DNA of 64,000 nucleotides from contig NZ_JAZHLI010000002.1 of NCBI RefSeq assembly GCF_036549475.1, positions 62,001 to 126,000 on the forward strand. Reading direction: 5' to 3'. Position 1 is the first letter of the stretch. Each line of letters opens with the position of its first letter. This document shows, in pieces, positions 42,074 through 52,349 of the stretch. The notes beneath the pieces are model-generated. The model worked only from the letters and a program-made list of their open reading frames with translations, did not search any database and had not been told where the DNA came from. The DNA is from Aurantimonas sp036549475 (lineage in GTDB: Bacteria; Pseudomonadota; Alphaproteobacteria; Rhizobiales; Rhizobiaceae). The position numbers and the translations under genes were made by a program.

Positions 42074-43486
42074 ATGGGGAAAACTGTGGTCGCTGCGGTG
42101 CTGGCGCTTGGCACGCTGTTGTCCTCTTCCGACGGAGCGATGGCGGAGACCCTGACCGGCGCGCTCGCAAAGGCCTACAAATTCAATCAGGACCTGAACG
42201 CCGCTCGTGCGCAGCTTCGCGCGACTGACGAGAATGTGCCACAGGCGCGTTCCGCCTTGCGGCCGTTCATCAGCGGTGTCGGCAGCGCCAATGCCACCCG
42301 CAGCCGGACAACGCAGGGCGACAATCTCCCGAGGATCCGGAATCGGGCCGATACGATCGGCTTCGGCGTCCAACTCAACCAGACGATCTTCGACGGCTTC
42401 CAGACCCAAAACAACGTCGCCGCGGCGCAGTCCCAGATTCGCGCCGCCCGCAACAATCTTGCCAATACCGAACAGAACGTCCTGTTCGATGCCGCCAGCG
42501 CCTACATGAATGTCCTGCGTGATCGGCAAATCGCGGCCCTGCGCCGCGAAAATCTCGGCTTCCTGGAGGAGCAGGTTCGGGCCGCCGGCGCGCGGTTTGA
42601 AGTGGGAGAGGGCACCCGGACCGACGTTGCCCAATCCGAAGCGCAGCAGGCACTGGCCACGGCGCTCCTGAACAGCGCGTTGGCGCAGGTGGCATCCAGC
42701 GAGGCGACCTATTTCGACATTATCGGCACTTCGCCGGACGACCTGCGGACCGGCACCCTGCCGTCCGGTGTGCTGCCCAACTCCGTCGATGCGGCCTTCC
42801 GGATTTCCCAGGCCGAACATCCGGCGATCCAGGCGACGCTCGCCGCGGTCGACGCGGCCGCCTTCCAGGTGAAGTCGGCCGAGGGCGCATTCCTGCCGGA
42901 ACTCAGTCTGACCGGCCGTGTCGACGACACGTACACCTTGAATGAGCAGAATCCCAACACGAGTGTCGGCCTGCCGGGGGTTCGTACGTCGAACCAGATT
43001 TCCGCCTCGGTGGGCGCGCAGTTGATCATTCCGATCTATCAGGGTGGACGGGCCAGCTCGGTCGTGCGCCAGTCCAAGGAAGTGCTCGGCCAGCGGCGTA
43101 TCGAAGCCGACGGCGCCCGAGACCAGGTACGCGCGGCCGTTGCGACGGCGTGGGCGCAGCTTCAGGCGGCGCGGGCCAACATCACCGGCTACCGGGCGCA
43201 GGTCGATGCAGCGCGGATTGCCCTCAACGGCGTGATTGAGGAGCGCAATGTCGGCCAGCGGACCACGCTGGACGTGCTCAATTCGCAGGCCGACGTGATT
43301 TCCGCACAAATCCTGCTCGCCGGTTCCACCCGCGACGAAGTCGTCGCCGGCTATGCCGTGCTGTCGGCCATTGGTCGGCTTTCGGCGGAACGCCTCTCGC
43401 TGGTGGCCAACGTCTATCGCCCCTCCGAGCATTACGAGGCGGTCGAGGACAAGTGGTTCGGCCTGCGCACGCCGGACGGTCGCTGA
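42074..43486 (+). CDS. tolC: TolC-family outer membrane channel
   Basis: A 470-residue outer membrane efflux/type I secretion protein. The signal peptide is VVAAVLALGTLLSSSDGAMA. Two OEP repeats follow: TLTGALAKAYKFNQDLNAAR with FDGFQTQNNVAAAQSQIRAA, and AFRISQAEHPAIQATLAAVD with IPIYQGGRASSVVRQSKEVL. The C-terminal helix carries NVGQRTTLDVLNSQADVISA. A TTG precedes the ATG; ATG 42074 chosen. Works with inner-membrane transporters and adaptors encoded elsewhere. Confidence 0.95.
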   Translation: MGKTVVAAVLALGTLLSSSDGAMAETLTGALAKAYKFNQDLNAARAQLRATDENVPQARSALRPFISGVGSANATRSRTTQGDNLPRIRNRADTIGFGVQLNQTIFDGFQTQNNVAAAQSQIRAARNNLANTEQNVLFDAASAYMNVLRDRQIAALRRENLGFLEEQVRAAGARFEVGEGTRTDVAQSEAQQALATALLNSALAQVASSEATYFDIIGTSPDDLRTGTLPSGVLPNSVDAAFRISQAEHPAIQATLAAVDAAAFQVKSAEGAFLPELSLTGRVDDTYTLNEQNPNTSVGLPGVRTSNQISASVGAQLIIPIYQGGRASSVVRQSKEVLGQRRIEADGARDQVRAAVATAWAQLQAARANITGYRAQVDAARIALNGVIEERNVGQRTTLDVLNSQADVISAQILLAGSTRDEVVAGYAVLSAIGRLSAERLSLVANVYRPSEHYEAVEDKWFGLRTPDGR

Positions 43487-43673
43487 GCTTCGGCACTGCT
43501 GGCGGCCGGAATGGCAAAAGCGAGTCCGCGCGGCAACAACAACCCGCAAGAAGCTGGTGATAGGTTTGCTGGAGGGCCTTGCGGGATTCCCGTCGAGGCC
43601 CTTTGCGCTTAGGCTTCACGCATGATTCGAGCGATAGGGTCGACCCTGTCGCCCAATATTGCGGGAGCTCGTC

Positions 43674-44915
43674 ATGAGCAATGCTCTACCGGCACGGGAA
43701 CCGTCCATGGACGAGATCCTGGCCTCCATCCGGCGCATCATCGAGAGCGGCGAGGAGAAGTCTCCGTCGCGCCGGTCCGCCGCCAGGCAGGCCGCTGCCG
43801 TTGCGCGCCCCGATGAGGCACCAGCCACTGCCTTGGAATCTGCTGAATCCGGCGATGTCCGCCATGCTCAAGACGTTCCGGCCGAACCGCTGGCCGAGAT
43901 GCGGACTTCCGTCGGCGGAGACTGCGGTGACGTGTCCGGCTTTGACGCTGTCGGTCGTCCTGCCAACGACACGACTCGGACCACTCCACGCCCCAAGCTC
44001 GGACTCGTCTCGCCGGCAGCGCCGCGAAGGGACGAACCCGTCGAGGACGTCGTGTCCACAGGATCGGGCGATGTCCTCAGCAGGATCGAGGACGAGAACG
44101 CGCCCGCGGGCGAGCTTGCCGCGGCGCCTGCCGAGATCGGCGGCGAACCGTCGGAACACGAATCCTATTCTGCCGACGTGACAGCGCTCTCCTCTGCGCG
44201 GCTGCAGGCGGCCTCGCTGGCCGCCGCCTCCGAGCGCCGGGTCGAGACGGTCCGTCAGGCTGCCGCGGACGATATGGCGCGGGCTGTCATTGCCGAAAGC
44301 ACGGGCGACGACCGCGTCATTCCGACGAATGCCGGGTTGGAGATGGCCGACGCCGAGTCTTCCGAGCCGTTAGCCAGCGTGGCTCTCGGCAGCGTTTCGG
44401 CGGCGGTCGTGGGAGATCCGGGCCCTTCGGAGGACACTGCGGATTTCCTTGGCGAATTCGACGAGGAGGAATTCGCCAGCGAGCTTCTCGACCGGGCGTT
44501 GGCCGACGAGCATTCGGAACCGGACGTCGGATCCTTGCAGGACGAAGACGGTGCCGACAGCAGCGAGGCCGCGCTGGATGCGGCTGCGGGACAGCGATCG
44601 GCGGCAGGCGCGGGGGCGATGCCCGCCGCAGTGGCAACTGACACCGCGACTTTGCCGGCGAGTGTCGCGGCATCGCTGCCGAGCGCGGTCGACATCCATG
44701 CGCTGGTTTCGCAAGAGGCGGGCGAGCGCATCGCCGGTTCGTTCGATGATCTCGCACGCGTCATTCGCGACGAGCAGATGCGCACGATGGACGAGACCGT
44801 GCGCGAGATGCTGCGTCCAATGCTGCACGAATGGCTCGACGACAACCTGCCGCGACTGGTCGAGCGGCTGGTGCGAGAGGAGATCGAGCGCGTGGCGCGC
44901 GGCGGCCGGCGCTGA
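43674..44915 (+). CDS. popZ: PopZ-like polar organising protein (DUF2497)
   Basis: A 413-residue protein with conserved ends and a long disordered middle. The N-terminal helix PSMDEILASIRRIIESGEEK and C-terminal DUF2497 block (FDDLARVIRDEQMRTMDETV, REMLRPMLHEWLDDNLPRLV, ERLVREEIERVARGG) are diagnostic. PopZ forms polar condensates that anchor chromosome segregation and cell-cycle factors. The acidic middle is larger than in Caulobacter (about 177 residues in total). Position between tolC and valS is the usual Hyphomicrobiales order. Confidence 0.88.
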   Translation: MSNALPAREPSMDEILASIRRIIESGEEKSPSRRSAARQAAAVARPDEAPATALESAESGDVRHAQDVPAEPLAEMRTSVGGDCGDVSGFDAVGRPANDTTRTTPRPKLGLVSPAAPRRDEPVEDVVSTGSGDVLSRIEDENAPAGELAAAPAEIGGEPSEHESYSADVTALSSARLQAASLAAASERRVETVRQAAADDMARAVIAESTGDDRVIPTNAGLEMADAESSEPLASVALGSVSAAVVGDPGPSEDTADFLGEFDEEEFASELLDRALADEHSEPDVGSLQDEDGADSSEAALDAAAGQRSAAGAGAMPAAVATDTATLPASVAASLPSAVDIHALVSQEAGERIAGSFDDLARVIRDEQMRTMDETVREMLRPMLHEWLDDNLPRLVERLVREEIERVARGGRR

Positions 44916-45050
44916 CGCCAAGGGCGGCGGCGTGCGACCTGCGGCCGCTGACCGACACGTCTCTTCGTTGACAGTATCGAAAGCAAGGCTGTAACCGGGT
45001 CTGGAACATCACCGCCCCGGAATGTCCGGCTGGCGCGCACCGGGCAAGCC

Positions 45051-47894
45051 ATGATCGACAAGACCTATGACGCTGCGGCGATCGAGCCGCGAATCGCCGA
45101 GCGTTGGGAAGAGGCCCAGGCCTTCCGCGCTGGAGCCGGCGCGAGTGAGGACGCCGAAGCCTTCTCGATCGTCATCCCGCCGCCGAACGTCACCGGCTCG
45201 CTCCACATGGGCCATGCGCTGAACGATACGCTGCAGGACGTGCTGGTGCGCTTCGAGCGCATGCGCGGCAAGAAGGTGCTGTGGCAGCCGGGGCTGGATC
45301 ACGCGGGCATCGCCACGCAGATGGTTGTCGAGCGGCAGCTGGCCGAGCGCCAGGAGCCGGGCCGGCGCGACATGGGGCGCGAGGCCTTCATCGAGCGGAT
45401 CTGGCAGTGGAAGGGCGAATCGGGCGGCGCGATCCTCGGCCAGCTGCGGCGCCTCGGCGCGTCCTGCGACTGGTCGCGCGAGCGCTTCACCATGGACGAG
45501 GGCCTGTCCAAGGCCGTCCTGCACGTCTTCGTGGAGCTCTACCGCAAGGGCCTGATCTACAAGGACAAGCGGCTGGTCAACTGGGACCCCAAGCTGCTGA
45601 CGGCGATTTCGGACCTGGAGGTCGAGCAGAAGGAGGTGAAGGGTCACCTTTGGCATTTCCGCTATCCGCTGGCGGACGGCGTGACCTACGAGCATCCCTA
45701 CAATCTCGATGCCGAGGGCAACCGCGTCGCCTGGAAACCTTCGGATGGCGAGCCCGCAGGCTACGAGACCCGCGATCATCTGATCGTCGCGACAACCCGC
45801 CCGGAGACCATGCTGGGCGACAGCGGCGTCGCGGTGAGCCCGGAAGACCCGCGCTACAGCGACCTGGTCGGCAAGTTTGTCATCCTGCCGCTGGTTGGCC
45901 GCCGGATTCTGATCGTCGCCGACGAATATCCCGATCCCGAGGCCGGCACCGGCGCGGTGAAGATGACGCCGGCCCATGATTTCAACGATTTTGAGGTCGG
46001 CAAGCGTCACGATCTCGCGCAGATCAACATTCTGACGATCGCCGCGAAGATCACGCTGGCCGAGAACGAAGCGTTCCTCGAGGGCCTGGAGCAGAGCCCC
46101 GAACTCGAGCGCACGATCTCCGCGCTCGACGGCGAGGACCGCTTCGCCGCGCGCGAGGCGATCGTGGCAATGATGGACGAGGCAGGGCTGCTCGCCGCCG
46201 TCGAGGATCATCCGCACACCGTGCCGCACGGCGACCGCGGCGGCGTGCCGATCGAGCCGTTCCTCACCGACCAGTGGTATGTCGACGCCAAGACGCTGGC
46301 CGAGCCGGCGATCGCCAGCGTCCGCGAGGGCCGCACGAAGTTCGTGCCGAAGAACTGGGAGAAGACCTATTTCGACTGGATGGAGAACATCCAGCCCTGG
46401 TGCATCTCCCGCCAGCTCTGGTGGGGTCACCAGATCCCGGCCTGGTACGGGCCGGATGGCGAGATCTTCGTCGCCAGGACCGAGGAAGAGGCCGTCGCTT
46501 CGGCGCTGTCGCATTACGTGACCAACGGCACGATCGACGATGAGGAAGCCCGTGCCATGGCGACCGACCCGGCGCGCCGCGACGGCTTCCTGCACCGCGA
46601 CGAGGACGTGCTCGACACCTGGTTCTCGTCGGGGCTGTGGCCGTTCTCGACGCTCGGCTGGCCGGACAAGACGCCGGAACTGGCGACCTATTACCCGACC
46701 AGCGTTCTCGTTACCGGTTTCGACATCATCTTCTTCTGGGTCGCCCGGATGATGATGATGGGCCTGGAATTCATGGACGAGGAGCCGTTCCACACCGTCT
46801 ATGTCCATGCTCTGGTCCGTGACAAGACCGGCGCCAAGATGTCGAAGTCCAAGGGTAATGTCGTCGATCCCCTCGACCTGATCGACGAGTTCGGCGCCGA
46901 CGCGCTGCGCTTCACCCTGGCGATCATGGCGGCGCAGGGCCGCGACGTGAAGCTCGATCCCCAGCGCATCGCCGGCTACCGCAATTTCGGCACCAAGCTC
47001 TGGAATGCCACGCGCTTTGCCGAGATGAACGGCGCCGTCCATGGCGGCGATCTCGACCCGTCGCAGCTGTCGCTGCCGCTGAACCGCTGGGTCGTCACCG
47101 AGCTCGGCCGCACCATCGCCGAGACCGAGACGGCCATCGGTGCCTACCGCTTCAACGAGGCCGCAGCGACGCTCTACCGCTTCGTCTGGAACCTGTTCTG
47201 CGACTGGTATGTGGAACTCGCCAAGCCGGCCCTGAACGGCAGCGACGAGGCGGCGGCCAACGAGGTGCGCCATGTCATGGGCGCTGTGCTCGACCGGATC
47301 TACGCGCTGCTGCATCCGTTCATGCCCTTCATCACCGAGGAGCTCTGGCAGGTGACCGCCGCGGGCGAGCGCGCGTCGCTGCTGTGCCATGCCAGCTGGC
47401 CGGCACTCGACTTCGCCGATCGTGATTCTGCGGACGACATCAATTGGCTGATCGAGGTGGTCTCCGAGATCCGCTCGGTGCGCTCCGAGATGAACGTGCC
47501 GGCGGCCACCGAAGCCGATCTCGTGGCCGTGGCCCCCGATGCGGCGACCGCCGCACGGGTCGAGCGCCACGGTGCGGCCCTGAAGCGTCTCGCGCGGCTG
47601 GCCACGATTTCCACCGCCGAGACCGCACCGGACCAGTCGGCGCAGATCCTGGCGGCCGGGGCCAGCTTCGCCCTGCCGCTGGCGGGGATCATCGACGTCG
47701 CCGCCGAACGCAGCCGTCTCCGCAAGGCCCGCGACAAGGCCCTGGGGGAGATCGAGCGGATCGACCGCAAGCTGTCCAACCAGAAGTTCGTCGCCAATGC
47801 GCCCGACGAGATCGTCGAGCAGGAGCGCGAGAAGCGCGAAGGCTACCGGCTCGAGGCCGACAAGCTCTCCGCGGCCCTCGACCGGCTGCAGTAA
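45051..47894 (+). CDS. valS: Valyl-tRNA synthetase
   Basis: A 947-residue class I synthetase charging tRNA-Val. Signature HMGH lies in PPNVTGSLHMGHALNDT (about 44-60) and KMSKS in GAKMSKSKGNVVDPLDL (about 594-610). The editing domain (VATTRPETMLGDSGVAV) lies between. The C-terminal coiled-coil arm (RSRLRKARDKALGEIERIDR, KLSNQKFVANAPDEIVEQE) is present. Full length. Confidence 0.98.
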   Translation: MIDKTYDAAAIEPRIAERWEEAQAFRAGAGASEDAEAFSIVIPPPNVTGSLHMGHALNDTLQDVLVRFERMRGKKVLWQPGLDHAGIATQMVVERQLAERQEPGRRDMGREAFIERIWQWKGESGGAILGQLRRLGASCDWSRERFTMDEGLSKAVLHVFVELYRKGLIYKDKRLVNWDPKLLTAISDLEVEQKEVKGHLWHFRYPLADGVTYEHPYNLDAEGNRVAWKPSDGEPAGYETRDHLIVATTRPETMLGDSGVAVSPEDPRYSDLVGKFVILPLVGRRILIVADEYPDPEAGTGAVKMTPAHDFNDFEVGKRHDLAQINILTIAAKITLAENEAFLEGLEQSPELERTISALDGEDRFAAREAIVAMMDEAGLLAAVEDHPHTVPHGDRGGVPIEPFLTDQWYVDAKTLAEPAIASVREGRTKFVPKNWEKTYFDWMENIQPWCISRQLWWGHQIPAWYGPDGEIFVARTEEEAVASALSHYVTNGTIDDEEARAMATDPARRDGFLHRDEDVLDTWFSSGLWPFSTLGWPDKTPELATYYPTSVLVTGFDIIFFWVARMMMMGLEFMDEEPFHTVYVHALVRDKTGAKMSKSKGNVVDPLDLIDEFGADALRFTLAIMAAQGRDVKLDPQRIAGYRNFGTKLWNATRFAEMNGAVHGGDLDPSQLSLPLNRWVVTELGRTIAETETAIGAYRFNEAAATLYRFVWNLFCDWYVELAKPALNGSDEAAANEVRHVMGAVLDRIYALLHPFMPFITEELWQVTAAGERASLLCHASWPALDFADRDSADDINWLIEVVSEIRSVRSEMNVPAATEADLVAVAPDAATAARVERHGAALKRLARLATISTAETAPDQSAQILAAGASFALPLAGIIDVAAERSRLRKARDKALGEIERIDRKLSNQKFVANAPDEIVEQEREKREGYRLEADKLSAALDRLQ

Positions 47895-48275
47895 CCCGGC
47901 GGATCGGCGCGCGGCGGACGGCTCTGGGGGAGGGCATGCTGCGCGCCGACGTCACCGCCGGCGCAGACCCAACACCAATGGCGCTGACCCTTGGTCAGCC
48001 TGTCGCATTTATGACACGCATGTGACGGGAAATCCCCTGGCCGACACAGTGTCACCCCCCTTCAATCTGGCGTAATCCCCGGTTTTGGAAACGGAAAAAT
48101 CAGGCTCTGCAAAGGTTTGCGCAGGCTTCGACGGCTAGGGTCGTCGGTGTGGCGAAAGCGTCGCAATTGCGTCGGCGTGCAACGAGCAGGTTCCGGCCTG
48201 CGATTTTCTCGTTTACGTTCGCGTCAACTTTCGGTGGTCGAGGTCTGCCGAGGTTCAACGAGTGGGGGGATTCCA
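47895..48275. other. 381-base intergenic region
   Basis: Between valS and the porin-like gene. No gene, repeat or strong hairpin seen. It should hold the porin promoter; GGGGGGA just before the TTG is its ribosome site. Confidence 0.5.
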
Positions 48276-49475
48276 TTGCGAACTATTCTGACAACGATTC
48301 TCGGTGCGTCGCTGGCTTCGGCTGCGCTCGGCTCGTCGGCGCTCGCCGGCGGTTTCCAGCGCGGCACGGCTGACACGGACATCCTGTACGAGGCGGGCAC
48401 GGCTTCGATGCGGTTCGGCATGACCTACGTCAATCCGCAGCGCGGCTTCGAGTCGATCGACGGCCAGAGCGGCGATTTTAGCACCTATACGCAGGATTAC
48501 GCCATTCCCTCGCTCGCCTTCGCGATCAACAGCGAGATGGCCGGCTGCGCCGGAACCTATACGATCTCCTTCGCGGCGGAATCCGACTACCGCGGATCGC
48601 CGGGCGACGCACTGCCGGCCGGCCCGACCGCCGGTTCGCGGACCGAGACGAGCGAATTCGAATCGAACGAATTCGGCTTGACCTGCCGGTTGTCCTACAC
48701 CAACGACATTGGTCGGTTCAGCATGCTGGGCGGCGTGTTTGTTGAAGACTTCACCTTTGACGGGACCAGCCTCTCGACGACGCCGTTGCCAGTTCGCGCA
48801 ACTGTTGAAACGGAAAGTGGCTATGCGACTGGTTACCGTATCGGTGCGGCCTTCGAGAAGCCGGAGATCGCGTTGCGCGCGCAAATTCTATACCGCTCGG
48901 AGGTGAAGCACGACAGCTTCAGCGGCACGGGGCAGGTTGCCACAACTACTGATGTTCTATTCCCGATCGGGACGGTGATTCAGCAAGGTACCTCTGGATT
49001 CAGTGATGTCGTCAGCCCGCAGAGCCTCTACATCAACGCCCAGACGGGTATTGCCCCCGGCACGCTGCTCCTGGCATCGTTCCGCTGGACGGACTGGAGC
49101 ACGAACGGCGTGGCGGCCAGCTCGATCACCACGGGCGGCGTGACCCGCTCGAGCCTTTCGCCCTACAACTGGCGTGACGGCTACACGGCGTCGATCGGCC
49201 TCGGCCGGGCGTTCAACGAGCAGATCTCGGGCGCGGTCTCGCTTGGCTACGATCGCGGCGTGTCGACGGGTTCGGAGACCACCTATACCGATCTCTACAC
49301 CCTGGCCGGCGGCGTCTCCTTCAAGGCGAACGAGTGGAGCGAACTGCGCTTCGGCGGTCTCGTCGGCTACTGGACCGACGGCGAGCAGTCGGTCAGCGAC
49401 GGTGCCTATTTCGATGCGACGGTCGGCGACGACTTCGTCTACGCGGTCAACGCCTCGATGAAGTTCACCTTCTGA
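48276..49475 (+). CDS. OmpP1/FadL-like outer membrane protein
   Basis: A 399-residue beta-barrel. TTG 48276 is chosen because GGGGGGA lies five to six bases upstream and it begins a good signal peptide (RTILTTILGASLASAALGSS, cleavage near ALA). FadL-like features: NPQRGFES, ALRAQILYRSEVKHDSFSG, and the terminal strand VNASMKFTF ending in Phe, the assembly signal. FadL-type channels pass hydrophobic molecules such as fatty acids. Confidence 0.85.
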   Translation: MRTILTTILGASLASAALGSSALAGGFQRGTADTDILYEAGTASMRFGMTYVNPQRGFESIDGQSGDFSTYTQDYAIPSLAFAINSEMAGCAGTYTISFAAESDYRGSPGDALPAGPTAGSRTETSEFESNEFGLTCRLSYTNDIGRFSMLGGVFVEDFTFDGTSLSTTPLPVRATVETESGYATGYRIGAAFEKPEIALRAQILYRSEVKHDSFSGTGQVATTTDVLFPIGTVIQQGTSGFSDVVSPQSLYINAQTGIAPGTLLLASFRWTDWSTNGVAASSITTGGVTRSSLSPYNWRDGYTASIGLGRAFNEQISGAVSLGYDRGVSTGSETTYTDLYTLAGGVSFKANEWSELRFGGLVGYWTDGEQSVSDGAYFDATVGDDFVYAVNASMKFTF

Positions 49476-49510
49476 GTCGGCTCGACCGGTCAACTGACTG
49501 AAAAACCAGA

Positions 49511-49540
49511 AAGGCGCGTCCGGCAGGGCGCGCCTTTTTT
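49511..49540 (+). terminator. Rho-independent terminator after porin gene
   Basis: AAGGCGCG (49511-49518) pairs with CGCGCCTT (49529-49536), and the T-run extends to 49540. Clear intrinsic terminator. Confidence 0.92.
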
Positions 49541-49738
49541 CATGTCCGGACGGGACTGGCCGCGGTCAGGCGAATGTGCCCCTGTGGGATCGGTGCAACA
49601 CTATTGCAGCGGCGCATCGCCTATAGTCCGCGGCGGGGAGCCATGCCCCGTTGCCGCCACAAAACCCGGCCACCCCAAGGGTGCTCACGGGCGCGGCGAC
49701 GAGGCGGGCCAATACAGCATTGCGTACGAGGGGGACCA

Positions 49739-51463
49739 ATGGACGCTCATTCGATCGACAAGAAGAATCTGCCCAGCCGGCACGTGACCGAGGGGCCGTC
49801 GCGCGCGCCACACCGCTCGTATCTCTATGCCATGGGGCTGACCAAGGAAGAGATCCACCAGCCGCTGGTCGGCGTCGCCTCCTGCTGGAACGAGGCTGCG
49901 CCGTGCAACATCTCGCTGATGCGCCAGGCCCAGGTCGTCAAGAAGGGCGTCACGGCTGCCCGCGGCACGCCACGCGAATTCTGCACCATCACCGTCACCG
50001 ACGGGATCGCCATGGGGCACCAGGGCATGAAGGCGTCGCTGGTGTCGCGCGACCTGATCGCCGATTCGGTCGAACTGACCATGCGCGGCCATGCCTATGA
50101 CGCCCTGGTCGGCCTGGCCGGTTGCGACAAGTCGCTGCCGGGCATGATGATGGCGATGGTCCGGCTGAACGTGCCGTCGGTCTTCATCTATGGCGGCTCC
50201 ATCCTGCCGGGCAATTTCCGTGGCCAGCAGGTTACCGTCCAGGACATCTTCGAGGCGGTGGGCAAGCATTCGGTCGGCGAGATGAACGATGCCGATCTCG
50301 ACGAGATCGAGCAGGTCGCCTGTCCGTCCGCGGGCTCCTGCGGCGCGCAGTTCACCGCCAACACCATGGCGACGGTCGCAGAGGCGATCGGCCTGGCGCT
50401 GCCCTATTCCTGCGGCGCACCGGCGCCCTACGAGATACGCGACAAGTTCTGCTACGCCTCGGGCGAGATCGTGATGGAACTGCTGGCCCGCAATATCCGG
50501 CCGCGCGACATCGTCACCCGCAAGGCACTGGAGAACGCTGCCGCCGTCGTTGCGGCGACCGGCGGCTCGACCAATGGCGCCCTGCATCTGCCGGCGATCG
50601 CCCATGAATGCGGCATCGAGTTCGACCTGTTCGACGTCGCGGAAATCTTCCGCAAGACGCCCTACATCGCCAACCTCAAGCCGGGCGGCAAATACGTCGC
50701 CAAGGACATGTTCGAGGCCGGCGGCATCCCGATGCTGATGAAGACCATGCTGGAGCATGGCTATCTGCACGGCGACTGCATGACGGTCACCGGCCGCACC
50801 ATTGCCGAGAACATGGCCAAGGTCAGCTGGAACGGCGACCAGGACGTGATCCGGCCTGCCAACGATCCGATCACACCCACCGGCGGCGTCGTCGGCCTGA
50901 AGGGCAATCTCGCGCAGGACGGCGCCATCGTGAAGGTGGCCGGCATGAAGAACCTGCGCTTCTCGGGCCCGGCCCGCTGCTTCGACTCCGAGGAGGAGTG
51001 CTACGAAGCCGTGTCGAAGCGCCAGTACGAGGAGGGCGAGGTTCTCGTCATCCGCTACGAGGGCCCGCGGGGCGGACCTGGCATGCGCGAGATGCTGTCG
51101 ACCACGGCGGCGCTCTACGGCCAGGGCATGGGCGACAAGGTCGCGCTGATCACCGATGGTCGCTTCTCCGGCGCGACCCGCGGCTTCTGCATCGGCCATG
51201 TCGGTCCGGAGGCGGCGCTCGGCGGTCCGATCGGCCTTCTGCGCGATGGCGACATCATCACCATCGATGCCGTCGAAGGGACACTGGACGTCGCGCTGTC
51301 GGATGACGACATGAAGAAGCGGGCCGAAGACTGGCGGCCGCGCGAGACCGACTACCAGTCCGGTGCGATCTGGAAATACGCCCAGCAGGTCGGCACGGCG
51401 CGCCTCGGCGCGGTGACACATCCGGGCGGCGCGGCGGAAAAGCACTGTTATGCGGACCTCTAG
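49739..51463 (+). CDS. ilvD: Dihydroxy-acid dehydratase
   Basis: A 574-residue Fe-S dehydratase of valine, leucine and isoleucine synthesis. Conserved cluster cysteines lie in LVGLAGCDKSLPGMMMAM and ACPSAGSCGAQFTANTM. C-terminal GRFSGATRGFCIGHVGPEAA and EGPRGGPGMREML are diagnostic. ATG 49739 follows GAGGGGG. The last 14 bases overlap the exoR start. Confidence 0.97.
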   Translation: MDAHSIDKKNLPSRHVTEGPSRAPHRSYLYAMGLTKEEIHQPLVGVASCWNEAAPCNISLMRQAQVVKKGVTAARGTPREFCTITVTDGIAMGHQGMKASLVSRDLIADSVELTMRGHAYDALVGLAGCDKSLPGMMMAMVRLNVPSVFIYGGSILPGNFRGQQVTVQDIFEAVGKHSVGEMNDADLDEIEQVACPSAGSCGAQFTANTMATVAEAIGLALPYSCGAPAPYEIRDKFCYASGEIVMELLARNIRPRDIVTRKALENAAAVVAATGGSTNGALHLPAIAHECGIEFDLFDVAEIFRKTPYIANLKPGGKYVAKDMFEAGGIPMLMKTMLEHGYLHGDCMTVTGRTIAENMAKVSWNGDQDVIRPANDPITPTGGVVGLKGNLAQDGAIVKVAGMKNLRFSGPARCFDSEEECYEAVSKRQYEEGEVLVIRYEGPRGGPGMREMLSTTAALYGQGMGDKVALITDGRFSGATRGFCIGHVGPEAALGGPIGLLRDGDIITIDAVEGTLDVALSDDDMKKRAEDWRPRETDYQSGAIWKYAQQVGTARLGAVTHPGGAAEKHCYADL

Positions 51464-52286
51464 TTCGTTCTTCTCGGCATCACTTCTGGCGCTGACGCTG
51501 CTTGGCAGCGTCGGCGGGCCCGCCCTTGCGCTCGACCCGGCGGCCAAGGTCAATCCCGAAGCCGGGCCGCTGGAACTCTTCTCTTTCGGCTTCAAGGCCT
51601 ATCAGCGCGGCGAGAAGGTGGAGGCCTTCGAGGCGTTGCGCTACGCCGCCGACAAGGGGCATCCGGGCGCTCGCTGGAAGCTCGGCCGCATGTATGCCGA
51701 AGGCGACGGCGTGCCTGAGAACGACTACGAGGCCTTCAAGATATTCGAGCAGATCGTCCGCGATCAGAGCGACGACGAAGGCAATTTCACCAACGCCGCC
51801 TACGTCTCCAGCGCCGTCGTCGCGCTGGCCGACTATCTGCGGACCGGCATCTCCGACAGCCCGGTGGCCGTCGACCTGCAGCGCGCGCGTCAGTTCTACT
51901 TCCACGCCGCGTCCTATTTCGGCGACGCCAAGGCGCAGTTCGAGCTGGGCCGCATGACGCTGAACGGGGAGGGCGGCAAGGCCAATCCCCGCCAGGCGGC
52001 ACGCTGGCTCAACCTCGCCGCGGAAAAGGGCAATATCGGCGCGGCGGCGCTGCTCGGTTACCTGCTTTTCGACGGCGAGCGCATCTCGCTGCCGGCTCAG
52101 CCCGTGCGCGGCCTCGGCATGCTGACCATGGCACTGAAACAGGCTTCGCCGCGCGACGAGATCTGGATCCGCCCGCTGCAGGAAGAGGTGTTTGCCATGG
52201 CCTCGGAGAACGACCGGCGCACCGCGCTCGCCTACGCCGAGCAGCAGATGGCCTCGGCCACCGGCGTGGCCAACTCCAAGAACTGA
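51450..52286 (+). CDS. exoR: ExoR-like periplasmic regulator (Sel1 repeats)
   Basis: A 278-residue exported Sel1-repeat protein. After the signal (ASLLALTLLGSVGGPALA), the text PLELFSFGFKAYQRGEKVEA, GARWKLGRMYAEGDGVPEND and FELGRMTLNGEGGKANPRQA closely follows Sinorhizobium ExoR in order and length (about 268 residues). In that species ExoR restrains the ExoS sensor kinase in the periplasm, controlling exopolysaccharide, motility and invasion via ChvI. Overlaps the ilvD stop by 14 bases, suggesting coupled translation. Confidence 0.85.
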   Translation: MRTSSSFFSASLLALTLLGSVGGPALALDPAAKVNPEAGPLELFSFGFKAYQRGEKVEAFEALRYAADKGHPGARWKLGRMYAEGDGVPENDYEAFKIFEQIVRDQSDDEGNFTNAAYVSSAVVALADYLRTGISDSPVAVDLQRARQFYFHAASYFGDAKAQFELGRMTLNGEGGKANPRQAARWLNLAAEKGNIGAAALLGYLLFDGERISLPAQPVRGLGMLTMALKQASPRDEIWIRPLQEEVFAMASENDRRTALAYAEQQMASATGVANSKN

Positions 52287-52349
52287 GGCCTCTCGCCCCT
52301 TGGCGGGCGCCCTGGCAAGTGTCGATGGATCGCTGTTCGGCTCGCCCGC

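Noticed and set aside
45009..47570. 853-codon minus-strand frame opposite valS
   Set aside because: Antisense shadow of a GC-rich synthetase gene; text is His/Arg/Asp-rich without protein-family patterns.
49685..51595. 636-codon minus-strand frame opposite ilvD
   Set aside because: Antisense shadow; ilvD on the plus strand is unmistakable.
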